Virus record (IMG/VR): IMGVR_UViG_3300003495_000026
Span: 5-20,342 of that record
DNA length: 20,338 nucleotides
Direction: 5' to 3' (one strand)
Source of the DNA: a virus
Shown: positions 6,708 to 13,049 of the stretch, piece after piece
Layout of the letters: each line of letters starts with the position of its first letter
Position numbering within the stretch: the first letter of the stretch is position 1
Position numbers and translations under genes: made by a program
Notes under the pieces: generated by a model
What the model was told of the DNA's origin: nothing
What the model saw: only the letters and a program-made list of their open reading frames with translations
The model's database searches: none

Positions 6708-7076
6708 ATGCATGAAATTACACTTATAGACGATTTACCTCAACCGGTACGAGTTATGGCTAAGAATTTTTATGAAGCGGATAGGTTTGAGCCAGAAATA
6801 TATGAAGTTACTAAATCTGAATATGATACATTAGCTGATAACGAAGACGCAGTCACTCAGCTTTTATATTGGAGGGCTGAGCATAAATTTTATGCTGTGC
6901 TTGCAGGGGATGCAAAACGAAAAATTCAATCTCAGATAATACAGCACGATCCATTTTTTAAAGAAACTTCTATTCTAGCATTTTATGAAGTAGGAGATGC
7001 AGACATAAGAGAATGGAAAACTAAGTATGGTAGAAAAATGCTTGACCCAGACCATGCCCTGGAGATGTACGGCTGA
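6708..7076 (+). CDS. Unknown protein, 122 residues
   Basis: Not recognised. Acidic and soluble, with Tyr/Trp-containing amphipathic segments (LLYWRAEHKFYAVL at about 52-65 and FKETSILAFYEVGDADIREWK at about 84-104). No Cys motif, membrane helix or signal peptide. It follows the ClpP-like gene by one base and overlaps the next start by one base (TGATG). A virion or assembly protein is possible but unsupported. Confidence 0.6.
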   Translation: MHEITLIDDLPQPVRVMAKNFYEADRFEPEIYEVTKSEYDTLADNEDAVTQLLYWRAEHKFYAVLAGDAKRKIQSQIIQHDPFFKETSILAFYEVGDADIREWKTKYGRKMLDPDHALEMYG

Positions 7077-7327
7077 TGATAGTAGGAGGAAAACATTCTC
7101 TGCAAAAATTTAAAGGAATGAGACTTTTTCTTTGTAATCTTGCTAGTGATGGAAAACTAGATCAACTAAAACAAGAATATAAAGAAGTAAATTCTTTTTT
7201 AAAAATTAGGAAAATAATGGGAGATAATTGTGATTATCTTCTTAGCTTGTGTAAAGTTATGTATGAAAACGAAAGCTTAATAGAAAGCTTAGAGTATGAT
7301 GACGATGACGGACAAAGATTCATATAA
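7076..7327 (+). CDS. Unknown small protein, 83 residues
   Basis: Not recognised. Mostly helical by eye, with a basic N-terminal half (KHSLQKFKGMRLF) and an acidic end (EYDDDDGQ). It has two short gaps between cysteines but no zinc pattern. It overlaps the next gene by about 30 bases, because that gene offers three in-frame ATGs (7296, 7299, 7305) inside this one. The overlap suggests tight translational coupling. Confidence 0.55.
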   Translation: MIVGGKHSLQKFKGMRLFLCNLASDGKLDQLKQEYKEVNSFLKIRKIMGDNCDYLLSLCKVMYENESLIESLEYDDDDGQRFI

Positions 7328-8102
7328 ACCTGACATAACTAATACAAATGGTTCTGTTTCAAATGAGCTAAAAGAAGCTCTTGATATATTAGGAAGAGGC
7401 GCTAGTGTAAAACTAGCTGACCTTCCAGAAGTACCAGAGTTACGGCATATTTTATCTGCTTTTCCAGAAGAGAAAAGAGGTGAAATAGAATTAACAAGAG
7501 AACAAGTTGGAAAGTTACTAAAGTATATAAAAGTTGCAACTTTTGGAGTAAGCCATACTCTGCCAATGCTCTGCAGAGGATCGGAATGTCCTGTTGCAGA
7601 GTTGTGTATATTCTATAAGATGGGTATTGCTCCAGAAGGAGAAAGATGTCCAGAAGAAATTATGTACATGGAGCAGATATTACCGCAGTTTATTAAAGAT
7701 ATGGGCGTAGATATGGAAAATTATTTAGAGGTTAGTATGGTGCAAGAATATGTATCAGCGTTACTTGATAAAAGAAGAGCAGAAAGAATGATTGCCCTTG
7801 AAGGAGATGTTAAGGAAGTAGCTACAAGTGTTATTCAAGCAACTGGCACCGTTATCTATAATGAGCAAGCGACTCCTTATACAGAAATAAAAGAAAAAGC
7901 ATCTAAAAGGTTAATGCAACTTAGAAAGGAACTATTAGCTACTAGAGAGCAGCGAGCTAAATACAAGCTTACTGACGAAAGTGACCCGTCTACTAGAGCC
8001 GCAGAGATGAGAGAAAAATTTAAAAAAATACAGGATCGTGAATATAATGATAGAAAGGCCCTAGAGTCTTCTTTAGATAAAGCGTTTAAAGAGGTAAAAT
8101 AA
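7296..8102 (+). CDS. Cysteine-cluster and coiled-coil protein, possible packaging factor
   Basis: 268 residues (266 or 265 if a later ATG is used). The middle holds C93-x4-C98-x5-C104-x13-C118 within LCRGSECPVAELCIF...GERCPEE, a likely zinc or iron-sulfur site. I recall this C....CP....C.......G..CP.E style from other phage proteins of unsettled function. The C-terminal half (about 150-268) is long, charged and helical, including LMQLRKELLATREQRAKY (206-223). DNA-binding helices followed by an oligomerising coil, located upstream of the large terminase, would fit a small terminase subunit. Five genes separate them from the usual adjacent position, counting this gene to terminase, so that call is weak. 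A tape or connector role cannot be excluded. Confidence 0.6.
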   Translation: MMTMTDKDSYKPDITNTNGSVSNELKEALDILGRGASVKLADLPEVPELRHILSAFPEEKRGEIELTREQVGKLLKYIKVATFGVSHTLPMLCRGSECPVAELCIFYKMGIAPEGERCPEEIMYMEQILPQFIKDMGVDMENYLEVSMVQEYVSALLDKRRAERMIALEGDVKEVATSVIQATGTVIYNEQATPYTEIKEKASKRLMQLRKELLATREQRAKYKLTDESDPSTRAAEMREKFKKIQDREYNDRKALESSLDKAFKEVK

Positions 8103-8103
8103 A

Positions 8104-8718
8104 GTGAATAGTGTATTAGGTAAAACATTAATGGGAGGAGCTGTTGCAGCTTTTAGTATTAAAGCGGCTGTTGATCCAACAAGTTCAAATTTACCTTTAA
8201 CTGGTAAAAGAAAAGTAAATCTTACTTACGAAGAAATGGCCACACAGGGATTTTGGAAAAAACAAGGAAATATTGCAGGACTAGCTATAGCCTCTGGGGA
8301 TATTGGAGGCTATGTGGGATATGGTTTTTCCAATCTAGCTTCCCCACTCACTAGTGGAAAAGGGCCCATATATGGAATGGTAGCTGGGGGTGCTGTAGGG
8401 GCGGCGTCAACTTTAGCATTTAGGGCTATTTCTAAAATTAAAGGAAGAGCTATACCCTCATATGCAGTAGCTACGGGGTCCGGAGCAGTTCTTGGAGGAA
8501 TTGCCGCTAGGAAAATACAACTTCAGTTATCTGAGTCATTTAATACAGTAAGAAAAAATATGCACAAAAAGCCCATGTTTTCTAATAAAGCTAGAACTCA
8601 AGGACCCGGGTATAGGTTATGGGCACAGAGAACGTCCATGGGTAAACCCGGACATCTTGGAGTAACTGGAAGCCTTCCTTTTGCTATGCATTCTGCTAGA
8701 CACAGGAGTACTGTATAA
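8104..8718 (+). CDS. Gly/Ala-rich probable virion protein (204 residues)
   Basis: The start is GTG at 8104, with GAGGT at 8091-8095 giving 8-base spacing. The protein is rich in Gly, Ala and Ser, with glycine-zipper-like hydrophobic stretches (IAGLAIASGDIGGYVGYGF around 57-75; GMVAGGAVGAASTLAF around 90-105; ATGSGAVLGGIAA around 122-134). The C-terminus is basic and polar. Such sequences can insert into or cross membranes and are common in phage internal or ejected proteins. I do not recognise the exact family. The next gene encodes a second protein of similar composition, so the two probably assemble together, perhaps as ejection proteins or baseplate components (inference). Confidence 0.6.
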   Translation: MNSVLGKTLMGGAVAAFSIKAAVDPTSSNLPLTGKRKVNLTYEEMATQGFWKKQGNIAGLAIASGDIGGYVGYGFSNLASPLTSGKGPIYGMVAGGAVGAASTLAFRAISKIKGRAIPSYAVATGSGAVLGGIAARKIQLQLSESFNTVRKNMHKKPMFSNKARTQGPGYRLWAQRTSMGKPGHLGVTGSLPFAMHSARHRSTV

Positions 8719-9806
8719 TGGCTATTAAAGATTTTACAAACAATTTAGCTAAAGCTGGGTATATGGGAGGTCTAGGTCTTGGAGCTGCAAATGTAATTTC
8801 TGCAAATACAATGGGCCTATCTACTCTAGATTTTACGCCAAGCGCGGTAACGGCGCCCTTTTGGGGAGCTTTTATGGACCCATTAACGGCATTACGCACA
8901 ATAAGTCCCTGGGGGCATGGTTCAGGTTGGATGGGTGGAATAGGAATGACATTTGCTGGGTATACTGATATTGAAGGTCAAATGGATGTAACTAAAATCC
9001 GGGCTAGATCTAAAGGAGGAGGAGTAATGCCTGGAACAATAACTAGAAAAATGAGTGGCATGAAAGCAGCTACTTTTCAAGGGGCTCAATACGGAGGCCC
9101 CATAGGATTTAAAACTCTGCTATTAGGAATGGGAGAAAAGCCTGGTATTGCAGCAAGGTTATCAATAGGTAATATGGCCTTATCCACTGCTGAATTAGTT
9201 GGAGATGCATTTTCGGCGGGGGGCTTAGGAAAAGCTACGTGGGTAAAAGCATTAACTAATGCTAAATCTCTTGGAGTTGCCGGCATGTTTAACATTGGTG
9301 AAGCTTCCCAATTCGGGTCTCCAGATAAACTAATCTATAAAGGTATATATAAGTTTGCTGGCATAGACCCCGTGAATATAAAAGCAGGGAAGAGTATTAA
9401 AGTTGCAGGAGAAGTAGCAGGAGAAACTGTTGAAAAATTTCTACCTAAACTTACATCAAATGCTCTAAAAGATGGAGTCAGGCTTGGTATAGGGGCTGGA
9501 GCACGAACTTTCACAACACTAGCAGCTGGAATGTCTCTATACACTTATTGGCAGATTTTTTCTGGAGTGTCTACTGCTATTGGTACAACTGCTGCGCGCG
9601 GAGTCGGCGAGTTGGCTCTCACTTTAAATCAATGGCTTGAAGAAAGACAAGGACTAGAATTTGGTTATGGCCGAATTCCAGCAGCTATGATATCATCAGC
9701 CGCAGCAACAGAACGTCAAAGAGCCATTCAAGCTTCTTACGGAGCAAAAATTAACCCCCGAAACAGATTAATGGGGAATGAAGCATCTTATAACCATTTG
9801 AGGTAG
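8718..9806 (+). CDS. Gly/Ala-rich probable virion protein (362 residues)
   Basis: It overlaps the previous gene by one base. The whole chain is rich in Gly, Ala, Met and Ser with many hydrophobic, glycine-spaced segments (GYMGGLGLGAANVI at 14-27; TTLAAGMSLYTYWQIFSGVSTAIGTTAARG near 260-290). The C-terminal region (about 325-362) has an AATERQRAIQAS...NPRNRLMGNEASYNH pattern that I associate, from memory, with unnamed marine phage proteins. There are no catalytic motifs. The likely role is an internal or membrane-interacting virion protein paired with the 204-residue neighbour. The ribosomal protein gene bS21 follows with only two bases between. Confidence 0.6.
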   Translation: MAIKDFTNNLAKAGYMGGLGLGAANVISANTMGLSTLDFTPSAVTAPFWGAFMDPLTALRTISPWGHGSGWMGGIGMTFAGYTDIEGQMDVTKIRARSKGGGVMPGTITRKMSGMKAATFQGAQYGGPIGFKTLLLGMGEKPGIAARLSIGNMALSTAELVGDAFSAGGLGKATWVKALTNAKSLGVAGMFNIGEASQFGSPDKLIYKGIYKFAGIDPVNIKAGKSIKVAGEVAGETVEKFLPKLTSNALKDGVRLGIGAGARTFTTLAAGMSLYTYWQIFSGVSTAIGTTAARGVGELALTLNQWLEERQGLEFGYGRIPAAMISSAAATERQRAIQASYGAKINPRNRLMGNEASYNHLR

Positions 9807-9808
9807 TA

Positions 9809-9973
9809 ATGAGTATATACGTAGAAAAAAGAAAAAATGAATCAATAGAATCTATGATTAAAAGATTTAGTAGACAAATCCGTAAAACTGGAATAATGGA
9901 GGAAGTACACTACAGAGCCTTTTATGTAAAACCTTCTCTAAGAAAAAAATATCCTAAAAAGAAAGTATGGTAG
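9809..9973 (+). CDS. rpsU: Ribosomal protein bS21 homologue
   Basis: 54 residues, easily missed because of size. MSIYVEKRKNESIESMIKRF matches the bS21 start (V..r.NEs.e.alrRFkr). RQIRKTGIMEEVHYRAFYVKPS (22-43) matches its core (K.Gi..Ev..R.fYeKPs), and the basic end RKKYPKKKVW is typical. In bacteria, bS21 sits on the small subunit platform near the anti-Shine-Dalgarno end of 16S rRNA and affects translation initiation. It is one of the ribosomal proteins known to be encoded by phages, including marine ones. A phage copy could exchange into host ribosomes and favour phage mRNAs (inference). Start: ATG with GAGGTAG just upstream. The last codons overlap the next gene's start by 7 bases. Confidence 0.88.
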   Translation: MSIYVEKRKNESIESMIKRFSRQIRKTGIMEEVHYRAFYVKPSLRKKYPKKKVW

Positions 9974-10731
9974 TTTCTTCAAAGCAACTTCTTTTAACAG
10001 TCACGGGAGAATTAATAGAGGCAATGGGCTCTAAAAATAAATCTATCCTATGGTGGGATGGGAATAATTACCAAGGGATTAATATAAAAAAAGTAGAAAG
10101 CTCAAATCAGCAACTACATAAATTTATTTCTGCGCATGGAAGACTTATTGTCTGTCCATTTAATACTGATTTTGTTGGAAATCCTGTAAAAGATTATGAT
10201 ACAGTAAATTATTCCAAAATAAAAAATATAGAAAGTGTTTCGCTACCAGGTCAGCATCATAAAACTCAAGTTTCTGTTTTAGGAAATCTCCCAATTTTTG
10301 GAGATTTAAAGTATAGTAATGAAGAACTAGAGCTTCTTAAAAACTCTTTTTATTTATTTCAACATAAAAGACCCAACTCTTATACTAAACTGAATGTTGC
10401 TCGCTCTTATTCTAAATTAGCACATAAAGATTTAGAATATATAATAAGTTCTTTTCTGGATAGTAAAATAATAAAGCACCTAACCTCATCTAGTAAAGAT
10501 TTATTGATATTTTTATTGAGCCGTTTAGGCATCAGAGCCAATGGACATAGTATAGCAAGTCCATTAGCAGAACATGGAACTCTTCGAATAAAAGGAAAAT
10601 CAAATGACCCTATTCGTTATGAGAATTTAAGATATTCTGGAAAAAGTAATAATGATCCTATTAAATTAATTTTTGATAAACCAACACCCAATGTATTGAT
10701 AGGAAGTTTCTTATGTCTGAACAGTCATTAA
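9967..10731 (+). CDS. Unknown 254-residue protein, possibly intein/LAGLIDADG-derived
   Basis: Not firmly recognised. Three stretches resemble parts of inteins. Residues 10-63 (TVTGELIEAM...SILWWDGNNYQGINIKKVE...HGRLIVC) follow a Hint-like beta layout. Residues 173-190 (TSSSKDLLIFLLSRLGIR) resemble the S.L...LL.rLGI helix of LAGLIDADG endonucleases. The end PNVLIGSFLCLNSH (241-254) resembles the N-F-V...G-F-L-x-H-N-S terminal blocks. The initiating Cys, the TxxH histidine and the penultimate His are all absent, so it would not splice. By position, directly upstream of and overlapping the large terminase start by 19 bases, a small terminase subunit is the main alternative. Its C-terminal codons are doubly constrained by the terminase frame. 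Confidence 0.5.
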   Translation: MVVSSKQLLLTVTGELIEAMGSKNKSILWWDGNNYQGINIKKVESSNQQLHKFISAHGRLIVCPFNTDFVGNPVKDYDTVNYSKIKNIESVSLPGQHHKTQVSVLGNLPIFGDLKYSNEELELLKNSFYLFQHKRPNSYTKLNVARSYSKLAHKDLEYIISSFLDSKIIKHLTSSSKDLLIFLLSRLGIRANGHSIASPLAEHGTLRIKGKSNDPIRYENLRYSGKSNNDPIKLIFDKPTPNVLIGSFLCLNSH

Positions 10732-13049
10732 ACAAAGAGGACTTACTGGAGGCGCAGATTCTTAGTGATCCTGTTTACTTTGCTGAAATGTATTTACGGT
10801 CTCCTTCTGATCCAAAGAAACCTCTTATACTTAGATCCTATCAAAAGAAAATATTAAGAGATAGAACTCAGAAAAGAGTTTTAAGGCTAGGAAGACGTAC
10901 TGGAAAAACTGTAAACTTGGCTATAGAAATGATATGGAAAGCTTTTACCCACAGTGATCGTGAAATTTTAATCACTGCTGGATATGATTCCCAAGTGCAA
11001 ACATTATTTAATCTTATAAATAGAATGACAAAGGATTCACCTGATATCTCAAACTCTATTGCAAGAACACGAATGCGACCTTATGAAATTTGGTTTAAAA
11101 ACAATTCTGTTATTATGGGATATGTTGGAAATAATGCAGTTCGTGGAAAATGCCTACCGAGAGATACTAAGATTGTTAAAATGGATGGAACCTCAATTGA
11201 GATTGATAAAATTAAAGTGGGAGATAAAGTATTATCAATAGATTTAAAAAAAGAAAAATCTATTATTGGAACGGTAGAGGCAGTACATGATAATGGAATT
11301 AAAAATATTTATGAAATAGAAACTGCATCTGAGCGTTATCTAAAGGCAACGGGAAATCATAAAGTAATGACAATGGGAAGAGGATGGTGGCCCGTAGAGG
11401 ATCTATATACTCAAGAGAAAGTGGACAGAGAAGCAGACTTTATATCAGTAATTCATCCTACTGGAAAAGCCTATTGGACTAGAGTTAAAAGAATTACAAA
11501 ACTTCCTAATAAAAAAAGAACCTTTGATTTGACAGTAGAACCTTCTCATAACTTTGTCGCTTTTAATGAAAGCAAAAGTACAAAAGGGGCTGTAGCTACT
11601 GGACCCTCTATAACCTCTGGACATAAAGTTAGAGGAATAGCTCCTGGAGGTTTTTTAGTACATAACTCTGCCAATGATTTATACATCGATGAAGTTGATT
11701 CTCTAACTAATGATGCTTTAGTTGAAGCTGTTCTTCCTATATCTACCACTTATAAAGACACTACTATCACTGTTTCTGGAACCCCATCAGGGAAGCGTGA
11801 ATATTTTTATAATATAGTTAAGCAAAAAAAAGAACTAGGATTTATGGAACATTTTTTTCCATCTATGGTGAGCCCTGAGTGGAATAAAGATAGAGAGGCT
11901 GAACTTAAAGTAGTAACTTCTAGAACTCAATATGAACATGAATATTTAGCCCAATTTGGTACAGCAGCTGAAGGTGTTTTTAAGAATAATTTTATTGACT
12001 CTAATTTATATGTATATTCCTACTCATCACTAAAGTATAATCCAGATAATTTATATATCTTAGGAGTTGATTGGAATGAATCTAGATTTGGAGTACAAGC
12101 TGTGGTTTTAGAGTATATGAATACGCCAGATTATGTATTACCTTATAATGATGGAGAGTGGAAAACTATAGACGGCGGGTTGATAAACAAGGTTGAAAAA
12201 ACAAATTCTTTACGAGTTTTTTATGCTGACTCAATAGACCCTGCAGACTATACAAATATGGGCTCTGTTGAGTTTATTTTAAAATTAATGAAAAAATTTA
12301 AATTTCACAAAATGATCTTTGATCGCGGGCACGGGGAAGCGAACTACGAAATGCTTCGATTATCTATAGATAGAGGCGAAGGGCCTATGGGAACAAAATG
12401 TACTAATATGTCTTATATGTTAGAAAGAATGTCATCTGTGGATATGGGAGGTACTACTGATATAATAGATAAAATTACAGGAGTTGCTAGAAAAGCTCCT
12501 ACTAAAAATACAATGGTTAAAAATATGCAACTTTTAAATGAGAGCGGTCAGTTAATTATTCCTGCAGTAGATTTAAAAGGCACGGTTGTTGAAAATGATG
12601 AGACTAAACTTATTGGACAAATGAGAGGATATGTAGTTGAAAGAATTGGTAAACATGGAGAAGTGTATGGTTCAACGGTTAGAGACGGGCTGGATCACAG
12701 GTTAGATGCAACTATGTTGGCTGCTTATGGTTATATGCTGGATACCTCTGTCTTTTACAAAAGAGATATGGATGTTTCTGCTGATAATGTTCCAGGACTT
12801 GAATTAGCTTTTGCAAAGGGAGGATGGCGTTCTAATCTAGAAAAAATTTTAGATGTTCCTAAAGTCTCCTCACTAAATGGCTCCTTACTGTACGATCATG
12901 GAAATTGGGCTGGAAGAGGAGAGCCTGCTGAATATGAATTAAATAAGGAAGGGGCTCCAGAAAAGATTGGCAATAGAGGAACAACTAAGCGTGGATTTTC
13001 CCATAGAACTAGAACGTTGTCCGGAAGCAATAGACGGAGGAACTTGTAA
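10713..13049 (+). CDS. terL: Terminase large subunit, interrupted by an intein
   Basis: 778 residues as encoded; 606 after removal of the intein at residues 147-318. It is the ATP-driven DNA-packaging motor and nuclease. The ATPase domain shows Walker A GRRTGKT (60-66), Walker B LYIDE (323-327, just after the intein) and a coupling motif SGTPSG (355-360). The nuclease domain has acidic residues in LGVDWNE (Asp453), MIFDRGHG (Asp537) and DGLDHRLDAT (Asp658/661/665), as in RNase H-like terminase nucleases. The C-terminal tail (740-778) is basic. AGGAAG at about 10698 precedes the ATG. The stop overlaps the next gene start (TAATG). All key motifs look intact, so activity after splicing is expected. 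Confidence 0.93.
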   Translation: MSEQSLNKEDLLEAQILSDPVYFAEMYLRSPSDPKKPLILRSYQKKILRDRTQKRVLRLGRRTGKTVNLAIEMIWKAFTHSDREILITAGYDSQVQTLFNLINRMTKDSPDISNSIARTRMRPYEIWFKNNSVIMGYVGNNAVRGKCLPRDTKIVKMDGTSIEIDKIKVGDKVLSIDLKKEKSIIGTVEAVHDNGIKNIYEIETASERYLKATGNHKVMTMGRGWWPVEDLYTQEKVDREADFISVIHPTGKAYWTRVKRITKLPNKKRTFDLTVEPSHNFVAFNESKSTKGAVATGPSITSGHKVRGIAPGGFLVHNSANDLYIDEVDSLTNDALVEAVLPISTTYKDTTITVSGTPSGKREYFYNIVKQKKELGFMEHFFPSMVSPEWNKDREAELKVVTSRTQYEHEYLAQFGTAAEGVFKNNFIDSNLYVYSYSSLKYNPDNLYILGVDWNESRFGVQAVVLEYMNTPDYVLPYNDGEWKTIDGGLINKVEKTNSLRVFYADSIDPADYTNMGSVEFILKLMKKFKFHKMIFDRGHGEANYEMLRLSIDRGEGPMGTKCTNMSYMLERMSSVDMGGTTDIIDKITGVARKAPTKNTMVKNMQLLNESGQLIIPAVDLKGTVVENDETKLIGQMRGYVVERIGKHGEVYGSTVRDGLDHRLDATMLAAYGYMLDTSVFYKRDMDVSADNVPGLELAFAKGGWRSNLEKILDVPKVSSLNGSLLYDHGNWAGRGEPAEYELNKEGAPEKIGNRGTTKRGFSHRTRTLSGSNRRRNL
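11151..11666 (+). other. Mini-intein inside the terminase large subunit
   Basis: 172 residues, from Cys147 to Asn318 of the terminase precursor, with Ser319 as the first C-extein residue. Block A begins CLPRDTKIVKMDG. A second block reads IKVGDKVLSID (167-177). Block B has the T-G-N-H motif (213-216). Block F reads TFDLTVEPSHNFVA (270-283), with the conserved Asp272 and His279. Block G is GGFLVHN/S (312-319). All residues needed for class 1 splicing are present. There is no LAGLIDADG or HNH endonuclease domain, so it is a minimal intein. Between blocks F and G lies an extra segment of about 28 residues (284-311), rich in Ser, Gly and Lys, that normal inteins lack. Insertion is between Walker A and Walker B, 4 residues before the Walker B strand, so the unspliced protein should be inactive. 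Confidence 0.93.
13036..13040 (+). promoter_or_regulatory. Ribosome binding site of the 753-residue protein
   Basis: GGAGG, 8 bases before the ATG at 13049, inside the terminase 3' end. It supports the start chosen for the downstream gene. Confidence 0.6.

Noticed and set aside
11059-11241. 60-codon ORF overlapping the terminase-intein junction in another frame
   Set aside because: It is in an alternate frame of a gene with intact Walker and intein motifs and has no independent support.
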